A stretch of DNA of 64,000 bases from CANIGN01 sp041391385 (GTDB lineage: Bacteria > Bdellovibrionota > UBA2428), in assembly GCA_041391385.1 (NCBI GenBank), contig JAWKOD010000005.1:62001-126000 (forward strand), given 5' to 3'. Position numbers and translations under genes: made by a program. Positions 8,979 through 17,414 of this stretch are shown here, one piece after another. The notes under the pieces were generated by a model, which saw only the letters and a list, made by a program, of their open reading frames with translations, had not been told where the DNA came from and did not search any database. Numbering within the stretch: the stretch's first letter is position 1; every line of letters starts with the position of its first letter.

Positions 8979-10376
8979 CTATTTAAGCCAAGCGTTCTTA
9001 AGAACTTCTTTGTAGTTAACTTGAATTAAGTTGTAAGTAGGGAAGTACTTTTTGATAAAGGGGTTAAGTTCTGTGGCATCCCCTACAGCACCGAGAACGA
9101 GACTAGAGCTTTGAGCGAATTCCCCAAGGCGTTTTGCAGCAACCGCTTTTTTTACGGACCAATCATCGATAGGTGTTTGGTAGAGCTCGTAGCTTAAGTC
9201 ACCAGTGGCAATATCTTTTCTTCTAGAAAGGCGTCCTTCGGGAGTTGCTCCACTCTGTCTTTCACCATTTCGAAATGAAAGAAGCCAACCTGACCAAAGT
9301 GAGTCTTGAACAGATGATATAATTTTTCCGTCAGTAAATGTTTCGCTCACGATTTTATCTAAAACCTCGAAAGCTTCAGCTTGCTTGCTCCTTTGGGGGT
9401 TCGCATAAAGAGACACAATGGGATATTCGTAAAAACTGCTAAGAAGGCCTCCAACGACATAGGAGATGCCGCGCTCTTCGCGAATTCTTTTGCCGTATAT
9501 GGATTCAAGTCCACCACCGGCAAGTACGTGATAGGTAAAATTGTCGGTGAGTTCTGTTTTGGGTGTCGTTTTGTCGTGAGCCACTGAGACGAATCCATAA
9601 TGAATTTGAGCAAGATCTTTTTTATCTATAACTAAGAATGTAGGTTTGAGGTGCTCTTTTTGCTCGGGCATATAGGCAGTCTTGAGTTGAGTTTTGAGAA
9701 TCCCTTCTTTTACGTTGCCAGCTTTTGGGAAAATGTTTTGTGTAACCTTGAAGAGGTCTTTTTTAAGGTTTTCAGGTGCAATGATTCCAACCCAGATATC
9801 TGAGTCTCGGCTATAAAAGTTTTTGTGGAGCTCTGCAATCTCGTTGAGTTTTATCTTATCGAAGCTTTCAATAGAATATGGAAAAAGTTTAAAGAGCTTG
9901 ATGGCTACAATCTTTTGAATAGCCAGCGAGAGCAGAGAGCTTTCTCTGTCGAGAAGTGCCATATGACTTGCTTTGAGATACTTCTGAGCCCTGTTGAAGT
10001 TTTCTTTGTCTACGCGTGGGTTTTCCCAGGCATCTTTAATGAGGGTAATTAATCCCTCAGGGACTTTTCCGTTATTAAGTGGAAAAGTGGTCGAGATTTC
10101 AGCGTACTGGTATCCAGTGCTGATGCTTAGGCTTGCTCCATAACTGGAAAGTGCGTCTTTAAATTGTTGGCGAGACAGGCTTTTAGTTCCTGAATCATAA
10201 AATTCAGACAAGAATTTTAACCCTAGGTTTTCAGTGTCGCTTTGTGTGGCGCGCGCTGAGGGAATTAGAAAGTTAATCTTTATGAGGGGAAGGGGATCTT
10301 TTTCGAAATCAACAAAGACTGTAGCGTTCGCAATTGCAGATACAGTGAGAGCAATAAGAAGTAATAACTTTTTCAT
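8979..10376 (-). CDS. Non-catalytic M16 (pitrilysin/insulinase) peptidase homologue, exported
   Basis: 465 aa with a signal peptide (MKKLLLLIALTVSAIANA). It has the M16 two-domain layout, but the position of the HxxEH zinc site is replaced by LGLKFLSEFYDSGT, so it is predicted inactive. M16 family members of this kind pair with an active subunit, as in mitochondrial processing peptidase. The active partner is the directly upstream gene, and the two overlap by one base (TAATG). The C-terminal half keeps the conserved Arg/Tyr region (RIREERGISYVVGG) that helps bind substrate. It is probably a periplasmic heterodimeric protease. Confidence 0.87.
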   Translation of the reverse strand: MKKLLLLIALTVSAIANATVFVDFEKDPLPLIKINFLIPSARATQSDTENLGLKFLSEFYDSGTKSLSRQQFKDALSSYGASLSISTGYQYAEISTTFPLNNGKVPEGLITLIKDAWENPRVDKENFNRAQKYLKASHMALLDRESSLLSLAIQKIVAIKLFKLFPYSIESFDKIKLNEIAELHKNFYSRDSDIWVGIIAPENLKKDLFKVTQNIFPKAGNVKEGILKTQLKTAYMPEQKEHLKPTFLVIDKKDLAQIHYGFVSVAHDKTTPKTELTDNFTYHVLAGGGLESIYGKRIREERGISYVVGGLLSSFYEYPIVSLYANPQRSKQAEAFEVLDKIVSETFTDGKIISSVQDSLWSGWLLSFRNGERQSGATPEGRLSRRKDIATGDLSYELYQTPIDDWSVKKAVAAKRLGEFAQSSSLVLGAVGDATELNPFIKKYFPTYNLIQVNYKEVLKNAWLK

Positions 10377-11785
10377 TATTTACCTTTCCTCATGGGGTCG
10401 TTTTTGGCTGATGGTTCGATGATGATTCGAGTTCCACCGCGTTTTTTCCATTCTTTATAGCGAGCAATGATATCTTCGCGTTTAAGTGTTTTGATTTTTT
10501 CTACGAGTTTAAAGGTGTAAAGTGGGTCTCCTGCAGCTGTGGAGTTAGTCACAAGTGTTTGAGCGAGCTCCATGGGGCTTCTAAGTGATTCAAGCTGAGA
10601 TGTTTCAAAAAGCTTTTTAGAGTTTTCAAAGCGATCGCCCTTGATCCAGGGGATAAAGCCTTTCCATGCTTGGGCGTATTTCTGTTTGAGTTTTTTGGAG
10701 CTCACTCCGGGAGAGGCTACAATCCTTATCGTCGATAGAGAGGGGTCTACGTAGGGGTAGCAAGAAGCAGAAGCGCTACGGGCAATGTTTGTTTCGACAA
10801 GTTGGTTGCGCAAATAACCTAAGTCGGAATCGCCCAATAAAACACAGAAGAAAAATTCTGCAGCAGCGTTAGGATCGTGGAAGCTTGGGCCAAAAACAGC
10901 GTCAACCATGATGACACTTTGGGCTCTAAGCCGAATGGTCTTTTCTCGGTTTTTTCGGTAAATGTTTTCTTTGGGGTTAATACGGTCTTTGGACTCTACG
11001 GCTTTGTATTTTCCGTAATATTTTTCAATAAGAGAGAGAGCTTTATCTTCGTTAAAGTCTCCTACAAGTACAAGGGTTGCTCTGTTGGGAGCATAGTAAC
11101 GATTATAAAAAGATAGGGCGTCTTCGAAAGAAGCTCGGTCAATGTCTTCTTGCCAGCCTATGGGAGTGGTTTTGTACGGGTGTTTGTCGAATGCAAGTTG
11201 GTGTATCTCCCAGCCCGCTCTTCCGCTTGGAGAGTCTTCGTATCCCATTTTTCTTTCAGAAACAACGGCACCTCTTTCTGTTTTAAAGATCTCAGGTGTG
11301 ATGAGAAGTTTTCTCATTCGTTCTGATTCAAAACGAAGGGCTTCTTCGAGTTTTTGAGCAGGAACGAGTTCGTAGTAAACGGTTTGGTCAAAACTTGTGA
11401 AGGCGTTAAATTCTCCGCCCCATTCGGATAGTGTTCTAAAAGGAGTGGGAAAGCTTTCTGTTCCTCTGAACATCATATGTTCAAAAAGGTGAGCGAGTCC
11501 GGTTTTACCGGGTTCTTCGTGGCGACTCCCCACGCTGTAGCCGACTGTAATAGCAAGGGTTCCGTTTTGATTGCGAGGCACTAGAAGAACCTTCATGCCG
11601 TTCGCCATCGTATAGCTTTGGATTTTTAATCCGGGGTAGGGCTCAAGTGTCTCATTTTTCTTGAGTTTGTAGTTTATTCCATTACTTGAAGAGCCTTTGT
11701 TAGAACTGCTACACGAAGTCAGTAGAAGTGAAGCAACTAAGACACTTGAAAAAGAAGAGAACACTGCAGTAGCTAATCTTTGCAT
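10376..11785 (-). CDS. M16 family zinc metallopeptidase, lipoprotein
   Basis: 469 aa. The signal peptide ends in a lipobox (LLLTSC, Cys25), so the protein is probably membrane anchored on the periplasmic side. The inverted zinc motif is intact: HLFEH (His99, Glu102, His103) within GLAHLFEHMMFRGT. The third zinc ligand Glu lies in the TERGAVVSE helix. It degrades or processes peptides and small proteins, probably as a dimer with the inactive homologue encoded immediately downstream. It lies 18 bp downstream of nadD on the same strand. Confidence 0.93.
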   Translation of the reverse strand: MQRLATAVFSSFSSVLVASLLLTSCSSSNKGSSSNGINYKLKKNETLEPYPGLKIQSYTMANGMKVLLVPRNQNGTLAITVGYSVGSRHEEPGKTGLAHLFEHMMFRGTESFPTPFRTLSEWGGEFNAFTSFDQTVYYELVPAQKLEEALRFESERMRKLLITPEIFKTERGAVVSERKMGYEDSPSGRAGWEIHQLAFDKHPYKTTPIGWQEDIDRASFEDALSFYNRYYAPNRATLVLVGDFNEDKALSLIEKYYGKYKAVESKDRINPKENIYRKNREKTIRLRAQSVIMVDAVFGPSFHDPNAAAEFFFCVLLGDSDLGYLRNQLVETNIARSASASCYPYVDPSLSTIRIVASPGVSSKKLKQKYAQAWKGFIPWIKGDRFENSKKLFETSQLESLRSPMELAQTLVTNSTAAGDPLYTFKLVEKIKTLKREDIIARYKEWKKRGGTRIIIEPSAKNDPMRKGK

Positions 11786-11803
11786 GCCTTTAATTTAACA
11801 GGC

Positions 11804-12409
11804 TTAGAGTTGCTTCCACACCGATAAAACTTTGGGGCTTAAGAATTCATTAAGAGGCTGACTCAATGCCCCATCACGAATTTGTGAGGACGATATGTCT
11901 GTAACTTTATTGAAAAAGCGTAGAGAGCAATGAGGATTCAGGGAATGTAAAATTTCTTTGATCTGAGTTTCAGTTTCGTTTTCTGATTTATGACCGCGTG
12001 GAACGATCCATACTTCGTCGAGTAGGGAGAGTATTTCTTTGGGTTCTTTCCATTCTTTAAATTTTACAGCACTGTCGCTTCCTAGAAGTAGGGCCCACTG
12101 TTCGTTGGGAGAAATAAGTTTTTTGAGAGTTTTAACGGTGTAATTTTTTTCATCAACTGATTGGAGTTCTATGGTTTCTAAGCGACAACGTGAAAATTCT
12201 TGGTAGCTGAGAGTGCTACCCAAATCTTCAATCCATGCATTAATGAGCGAAATCTCTGCCCCAGGAGTGCTCTTTAAGGGGTTTTGTTTTGTTGGAACTA
12301 TGAGGAGCTCCGCTTCGGGAGCTGCTTTAAGTGCGAGTTGTAGCATTTCGGTATGTGCCTTGTGGGGTGGATAAAATGAGCCCCCAAAGTAAATATGTGT
12401 GATTTCCAC
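11804..12409 (-). CDS. nadD: Nicotinate-nucleotide adenylyltransferase
   Basis: 201 aa, family length. The enzyme adenylates nicotinate mononucleotide in NAD synthesis. The nucleotidyltransferase signature GGSFYPPHKAH is at the N-terminus, LLGSDSA is in the middle, and the C-terminal ISSSQIRDG motif matches the SSTxIR site. It starts with GTG at 12409. It is the first gene of a reverse operon leading into the M16 peptidases. Here it is not linked to obg, with which it is often clustered. Confidence 0.93.
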   Translation of the reverse strand: MEITHIYFGGSFYPPHKAHTEMLQLALKAAPEAELLIVPTKQNPLKSTPGAEISLINAWIEDLGSTLSYQEFSRCRLETIELQSVDEKNYTVKTLKKLISPNEQWALLLGSDSAVKFKEWKEPKEILSLLDEVWIVPRGHKSENETETQIKEILHSLNPHCSLRFFNKVTDISSSQIRDGALSQPLNEFLSPKVLSVWKQL

Positions 12410-12470
12410 CGCTATAAAACTAGCACCACTTGACCCGAACTAGAACTGTTGATACACTGCGTTACGAGTT

Positions 12471-13340
12471 ATGGTGTTGTCGAATACTCAAAAATCCTTC
12501 AAAGAAGTGAGCTTTTTTTCTAAGGGGCTAAAGCTTCATGGGCGCTATTTTCCAGCATTAGGAGTTTCCAAAGGAAATTTTTTGCTACTCCACGGACTTA
12601 CTTCAAATTCAGCTTGGTTCAGCACACTTGCTCAAGGTCTCTCATCTCTTGGCTACAATGTCCTTGTTTACGATCGAAGAGGCTCGGGCTTAAGTGGAGG
12701 CGTTCGGGGAGATGTTCCGAGCAAAGAGGCCTTTTTTTGGGATTTGCGAGCAGCTGCTGATTTTGTTTTTAATCAGTCTTCACAACCTTTGCATGTGATG
12801 GCGTTTAGTTACTCTTGGAAGCTTTCGCCGATTTTCATTAAAAAACTACAAGGTGAAAGTCGAAAAATTGAATCTCTCATTTTTGTAGCGCCAGCTTCTG
12901 ATGTGCGAGAAAATTTAAAGCCTCGAGTAAAAGATGTTTTAAAAATTCTTTTTAATTGGAAAGGCCCCTACTTTGAATCTCCTGTGAAGGATTCTCACCT
13001 TACACAAGAAGCCCAGACGCTTGAGTTTATTCAAAACTCTACAGAAAGTCGCGCACAACGCCTATTTACGCGTCGTTTTCTTTTGGCCTCTAAAACGCTG
13101 GATTCAAAAGCAGCTGCAATACTTCCTGATATAAAAAAGCCCATGCTTGTTATTATCCCAAAGGATGATCAGGTAATTGATGCTGAAAAGGTGAAGAAGC
13201 GTTTTGAAAAGGCTCCTGTCGGTTTTCCCCGTAAAATCATCAATGTAGATGGAGGCCATCTTTTAGATAGCCCTGCCGCTCAGACCCAACTGCTTGAAAA
13301 GATTATGCAGTGGGTGTCGCGCCCGACCTTAATGAATTAA
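12471..13340 (+). CDS. Alpha/beta-hydrolase with atypical nucleophile elbow
   Basis: 289 aa. The fold is recognisable from LLLHGLTSNSAWF (oxyanion HG), the strand-turn YDRRGSGLSGG, and the C-terminal acid and base regions IPKDDQVID and DGGHLLDSP. It resembles lysophospholipase/monoacylglycerol-lipase-type hydrolases. The nucleophile elbow is unusual: AFSYSW replaces the common GxSxG, with Ala and Ser at the two glycine positions. The serine is retained, so activity is possible but not assured. No signal peptide, so it is cytoplasmic. Divergent from nadD, and 10 bp upstream of the kinase-like gene. Confidence 0.8.
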   Translation: MVLSNTQKSFKEVSFFSKGLKLHGRYFPALGVSKGNFLLLHGLTSNSAWFSTLAQGLSSLGYNVLVYDRRGSGLSGGVRGDVPSKEAFFWDLRAAADFVFNQSSQPLHVMAFSYSWKLSPIFIKKLQGESRKIESLIFVAPASDVRENLKPRVKDVLKILFNWKGPYFESPVKDSHLTQEAQTLEFIQNSTESRAQRLFTRRFLLASKTLDSKAAAILPDIKKPMLVIIPKDDQVIDAEKVKKRFEKAPVGFPRKIINVDGGHLLDSPAAQTQLLEKIMQWVSRPTLMN

Positions 13341-13350
13341 TCTAGTGTAA

Positions 13351-14412
13351 GTGCTGCAGTTTTTTCTTCTACTCTTTAGCTTAAGTGCTTTTGCAGCGGA
13401 AAATCTTCCTGCGCCTCCCCCTCCTCCCCCAACGAACTTAGATATGGGAGCCATGAGGGCCTCTCTCTTATCTCAAGACATTGATACTCAAAAAGTAAAG
13501 ATGCGTAATTTGCCCTATAGAAGCAGGCTCATCTTTCCAAATGATACTCATAATCCCAACGGTATTGTTGTAGGAAATTATTTGGGAGGAAATGGAATGT
13601 CGGCCGTATATGAAATTCTCTCCCCTGAGGGACTGGGGGTAGTCAAGCTTCCCCTGTTTTACAACGAGAAGCCTGAGGAAAGCGCAACACACTTTCTAGA
13701 TGCTTTTGGGCACGGAGATGAAATATTGAAAAAATATGGTGTTTCCAAAGTAACACTCACAAGTTACTTGCCTGGCTCTTATGTTACCGTGACCCGTCTT
13801 CCTCTGGATTCCCTGACAGCTGAGCAACTTCGTTGGAGTCATAGGGAAGAGCAGCTAAATGCCGTAGAAGCTTTAAAGAGCTTTGCTGAATCGACGGCTG
13901 CCTTTGATAATATTGGCGACTTAAAATGGAATGATTTTCATTATTCTCCTAAGGAGTTAAGTTGGACCCTCGCAGATTGGGCCGATGATAGGGCTGATAA
14001 TAGTTTTTATCATGTTCTCTTTGATCCTGATCTTCCAGTAAGCGTTGAGTTTAGTGAAACGGCTCGGTCTTATTTTTCTATGCTTGGTGTGGAGAGAAGC
14101 GCTTCGGGTTTTAGACTTTTGAAAGGTGATACTCCTAGTCAGTTGTCGCAATTAACTCCTGAAGAGAGGATTCAGGCAGCAAAGGATATCGAGGAGAGAA
14201 TTCTCACTCGAAGGAGATCGCTTATAACTTCAGAAGATTATCGTCGAGATGCTGCCAGATATGGTTATGAGGGCGAAGATTTTGCTGTTTCCTTACTTAG
14301 GACTGATTTTCCACGAGACGCTAAGCAACTTGCGAAGCCTCTGAAAAAGAAACCCGTTGTAATTCAACTCTGGCGTCCCGCAAGTACCTGCAAAGCAGGG
14401 CTAGCTGAGTAG
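13351..14412 (+). CDS. Exported protein with a protein-kinase-like core
   Basis: 353 aa from a GTG start at 13351. It has a signal peptide (FFLLLFSLSAFA) followed by a proline run (residues 20-27). Kinase-like landmarks are visible in the right order: a glycine-rich loop LGGNGMSAVYE (residues 78-88), a VVK lysine (Lys99), a catalytic-loop-like GDLKWND (Asp190, Asn194), and about 15 residues later ADWADD (Asp209) at the DFG position. Spacing between the loop Asp and Asn is one residue shorter than usual, so catalysis is uncertain. Export of a kinase fold is unusual; it may act in the periplasm or outside the cell. I know no named family for it. Confidence 0.6.
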   Translation: MLQFFLLLFSLSAFAAENLPAPPPPPPTNLDMGAMRASLLSQDIDTQKVKMRNLPYRSRLIFPNDTHNPNGIVVGNYLGGNGMSAVYEILSPEGLGVVKLPLFYNEKPEESATHFLDAFGHGDEILKKYGVSKVTLTSYLPGSYVTVTRLPLDSLTAEQLRWSHREEQLNAVEALKSFAESTAAFDNIGDLKWNDFHYSPKELSWTLADWADDRADNSFYHVLFDPDLPVSVEFSETARSYFSMLGVERSASGFRLLKGDTPSQLSQLTPEERIQAAKDIEERILTRRRSLITSEDYRRDAARYGYEGEDFAVSLLRTDFPRDAKQLAKPLKKKPVVIQLWRPASTCKAGLAE

Positions 14413-14525
14413 CTTTGTTTAGAATTGTCTAAATACTTAACACCTCTTCATTATGTGGGCTTTTCTAGTGGCCTTTGAGGAAAAATTAATCATTTAGAGC
14501 TTCTCTAAGAAAATACAATAAAGAG

Positions 14526-14936
14526 ATGAGCAAATGGACTTTATTTAGCCTTCTATTTTTATTGAGTGTACTTAATCCGTTGAGTGCCTCCGAGACTAAT
14601 CAAGTGAGCGATGTTTGTGTTCAAGGTGTAAAAAAGACCGAAGCGAAAATTAAGAAAAACCTCGAGACCTTATGGGCCGATATTGATTCTACAGTGGGAG
14701 TTGAGTTTTTTTTAGTGGTTCTTAAGGGAAACGATAGAATGCCAGCTTCTCTTGGTTCTGTGAATATGAGTTCATCACAGTTTTATTTAGAGCTTCTTAA
14801 CGGAATGAAGAAAACGTCTTTAGAGCTTTCAAGTCATGGATTAAAACTCAACACGAAAAGCATCAAAAAAATTGAGACGTTAATTTCTGAACTTAACCAA
14901 AAGGAAAATTGCTTAGAAATTGTTGCTAAAAATTAA
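14526..14936 (+). CDS. Small exported helical protein of unknown function
   Basis: 136 aa with a signal peptide (WTLFSLLFLLSVLNPLSA). The mature protein is mostly helical and Lys/Glu-rich, and carries two cysteines (CVQGVKK near its start, ENCLEIV near its end) that could form a disulfide. No family recognised. It ends one base before the convergent obg stop codon. Confidence 0.6.
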   Translation: MSKWTLFSLLFLLSVLNPLSASETNQVSDVCVQGVKKTEAKIKKNLETLWADIDSTVGVEFFLVVLKGNDRMPASLGSVNMSSSQFYLELLNGMKKTSLELSSHGLKLNTKSIKKIETLISELNQKENCLEIVAKN

Positions 14937-14937
14937 A

Positions 14938-16010
14938 TTATTCTTCGAAAAGGTCCTGATCACCTAGCTCAAGCTCTTTGGAGACAACGTTTTCACGTGC
15001 ATCTTCGCCTATGTTTTTGAGTTCAGCCTCAATGATTTTTTGAATTTCAGCTAAGCCAGTTCCAGTCGCTGATGAAATCACAAGCGGGTCTTTCTTAAGT
15101 ATTTTTTTCAGTTCTTTGTAGCCTTCACGTTCACTTGCATCGGCTTCGGGCCAGAGATCGCCTTTTGTAAGAATTACGATCTGAGGTTTTTGGCCAGGTC
15201 TTTAGAGTGAGCTTTGAGCTCTTTGATGAGAATCTTGTATTCATCAACAAGTGAGCGTTCGTTTGTGGGATCAGTATCGAGCATGATTAAAAGCAATCGC
15301 GTGCGTTCGCAATGCCTTAGGAATTGGTGCCCAAGTCCCTTGCCTTGGCTTGCACCTTCAATTATTCCTTGGATATCTGCAATCACCCAATCTCTCGATT
15401 GGCCTCTTACAACTCCGAGGTTGGGAACAATTGTTGTAAAGGGGTAGTTAGCAATCTTAGGCTTAGCGGCACTGACTTTAGAAATGAGGGTTGATTTACC
15501 TGCATTGGGAAAACCCACAAGTCCCACGTCTGCTAAGAGTTTAAGTTCGAGAACAACTTTTTTGTGAATACCTTTTTCACCCGGTTGGGCAAAGTCAGGA
15601 GCTTGTCTTGTGGAAGTGGCAAAGTTCATGTTGCCGAGGCCACCGCGACCGCCCTTTAAAAAAAGTTCAGCTTTGTCTTTTTCAACGAGATCGAGCAATA
15701 CCTTGCCTGTTTCGGCATCTTTGACGATAGTGCCTACGGGGACTTTGATGTACAGGTCTTCACCTTTGCGTCCGTTTTTGTCGGCGCCTCTGCCCCCGGC
15801 TCCGTCCGGTGCATGAAATTTCTTCTTAAATCTAAAATCGAGAAGACTGTTCATATCGGTCGTCGCTACAAAGTAAAGGTTTCCACCTCTTCCGCCGTCA
15901 CCGCCATCAGGTCCCATACGAGGGCGATAGATCTGCCTCATGAAATGAACAGAGCCTGCTCCACCATCTCCTGATTTAACGTCTATCTTTACCTCGTCTA
16001 TAAAGCTCAT
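14938..16010 (-). CDS. obg: Obg/CgtA GTPase, frameshifted in this sequence
   Basis: Obg is a GTPase needed for 50S ribosome maturation and stress control. The glycine-rich Obg fold (residues 1-158), the G1 motif GFPNAGKST and the switch region follow in one frame, which then hits a stop near 15174. One base more in the A-run at 15187-15191 (five A on the coding strand) restores a frame reading KKPQIVILTKGD (G4) and ISSATGTGL (G5). That frame ends at 14938, giving about 357 aa, a normal length. Because obg is essential in most bacteria, the missing base is probably a sequencing or assembly error. A terminator-like hairpin lies between rpmA and obg. Confidence 0.9.
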
Positions 16011-16044
16011 ATTTTGTTTCGCACCAATTTTTCGTTCTCGTAAT

Positions 16045-16084
16045 AAAAAAAGCCATTTCCCCTTAAATTAGGAAAATGGCTTTT
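16045..16084. terminator. Bidirectional terminator-like hairpin downstream of rpmA
   Basis: A 10-11 bp stem (AGCCATTTCC paired with GGAAAATGGCT, one mismatch) is flanked by A- and T-runs on both sides. Read from the minus strand it ends in a run of T after rpmA, 35 bp before obg, so it probably separates or attenuates rplU-rpmA from obg. Confidence 0.75.
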
Positions 16085-16094
16085 AAATTTAAAA

Positions 16095-16358
16095 TTAAGC
16101 TTCTGCTTGAGGAAGAATCTCAACTTCTGTTCTAGCAGTCTTGTGGCTCTTAAAGCTTACAAGTCCGTCAGAAAGAGCGAAGAGAGTATGATCTCGGCCA
16201 AGGCCGACGTTACGTCCAGGGCGGAACTTAGTTCCACGCTGACGAACGATAATGCTTCCCGCAGTTACCCATTCACCACCAAATGCTTTTACGCCTAAAT
16301 ACTTAGGATTTGAATCACGTCCGTTTTTGGTACTACCACCAGCTTTTTTCGATGCCAT
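16095..16358 (-). CDS. rpmA: 50S ribosomal protein L27
   Basis: 87 aa. Starts MASKKAGGSTKNGRDS, the invariant L27 N-terminus that reaches the peptidyl transferase centre. The conserved GSIIVRQRGTKFRPG block follows. There is no cleavable N-terminal extension of the Firmicutes type. It lies 21 bp downstream of rplU, the standard rplU-rpmA-obg order. Confidence 0.97.
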   Translation of the reverse strand: MASKKAGGSTKNGRDSNPKYLGVKAFGGEWVTAGSIIVRQRGTKFRPGRNVGLGRDHTLFALSDGLVSFKSHKTARTEVEILPQAEA

Positions 16359-16379
16359 TTTCTATCTTCTCCCTTTCCC

Positions 16380-16826
16380 TTAAGCGACAATTTCTTTCAC
16401 AACAAGTCGTGTGAGGGGCTGTCTATGTCCAAGTGTTTTTTGTGAGCTTTGACGACGTCTTGCATGACGGATCAAAATCTTAGGTCCAAGTGTTTGTTGG
16501 AGTACTTCAAATTTAACTTTGGCACCTTTAATGGTTGGTTTGCCAAGGTTAATTTGTCCCGGGCCAGAAGCTATAAAAAGAACTTCTTCCGCAGAATACT
16601 CAGCTCCAGGATCAAGGTTAAGTTTTTCAACCAAAACTTGGTCGCCTTTTGCTACGCAGTATTGTTTTCCGCCTGTTTTAATAACAGCATAGGGGAAGTC
16701 CATAGGAGCTCTCCACGCTGTAGGATTTTTTGTTTTAGCAGGAGACTTTTTAGCTTTAGTTTTATCTGTTGCTTTTGTTGTCTTCGCTTCCATAGTATCA
16801 GTTGTTTCAGTGTTTTTTTCAGCCAT
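16380..16826 (-). CDS. rplU: 50S ribosomal protein L21 with extended N-terminus
   Basis: 148 aa from the ATG at 16826, which follows GGGAGACG. The L21 domain begins only at about residue 45 with YAVIKTGGKQY, so there is an N-terminal extension of some 43 residues rich in Lys, Ala and Thr. Standard bacterial L21 is about 103 aa. The conserved GPKILIRHARRRQ and LGHRQPLT blocks are present. It is the first gene of rplU-rpmA. Confidence 0.95.
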   Translation of the reverse strand: MAEKNTETTDTMEAKTTKATDKTKAKKSPAKTKNPTAWRAPMDFPYAVIKTGGKQYCVAKGDQVLVEKLNLDPGAEYSAEEVLFIASGPGQINLGKPTIKGAKVKFEVLQQTLGPKILIRHARRRQSSQKTLGHRQPLTRLVVKEIVA

Positions 16827-16895
16827 GATCGTCTCCCAAAATTGTTTTAATAACATCGGTCAGAACGACCCTATCGTCAAGTGGAAAGGGGGCCT

Positions 16896-17414
16896 ATGAA
16901 CAGAAATGATGCCCCTTGGGGCAGGGACCTGCAGGAGTATTTGGATCTATTGGGCTTTGATGCGCCCATAATTGAGCAGCAGGGCTCTCCTTTGGCCGTA
17001 TGGGGCCAGGGAAACCCTCATGCTGAGCTTGTCTTTGTGTTGGAGGCTCTAGAGGGGATAGAGCAGGAGCAGGCGGCTCATCTATTGCTTAAGATGATTC
17101 AGGCTATGGGGTACTCGCTAGAAAGTGCTTATATTTTGTATTTTGCGGCTTCCACGGAGGAGGTTTTTCAGCATTTAAAGACCCAAGTCCCAAACTCTAA
17201 GGTTATTGTGGCTTTGGGAGATCAAGCGGCTTGTCTTGTTTTTGGGAGCAACGAAACACTATCAGAGCTTAGGTCTAAAAAATTAAACAGAAGCTTTGGT
17301 CGTACTGAAGCGGCACTTTTTGCAACACATCATCCTGGGGAGCTCCTAACTCGTGCCGAACAAAAGAAAGAAGCCTGGGAAGATTTGAAAGCTGTTATTG
17401 CTCACTTAAGCTAG
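16896..17414 (+). CDS. Degenerate uracil-DNA glycosylase family 4-like protein
   Basis: 172 aa from the ATG at 16896 after AAAGGGGG; an upstream GTG at 16881 is less likely. The C-terminal half resembles family 4 uracil-DNA glycosylases: VIVALGDQAA, a loop ending in SFGR, then ATHHPGELL with a downstream WEDLK. The N-terminal active-site motif (GExPGxxED) is replaced by LEALEGIEQEQA, and the four Fe-S cysteines of the family are missing. It is therefore probably not an active glycosylase of that class. It is divergent from rplU. Confidence 0.65.
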   Translation: MNRNDAPWGRDLQEYLDLLGFDAPIIEQQGSPLAVWGQGNPHAELVFVLEALEGIEQEQAAHLLLKMIQAMGYSLESAYILYFAASTEEVFQHLKTQVPNSKVIVALGDQAACLVFGSNETLSELRSKKLNRSFGRTEAALFATHHPGELLTRAEQKKEAWEDLKAVIAHLS

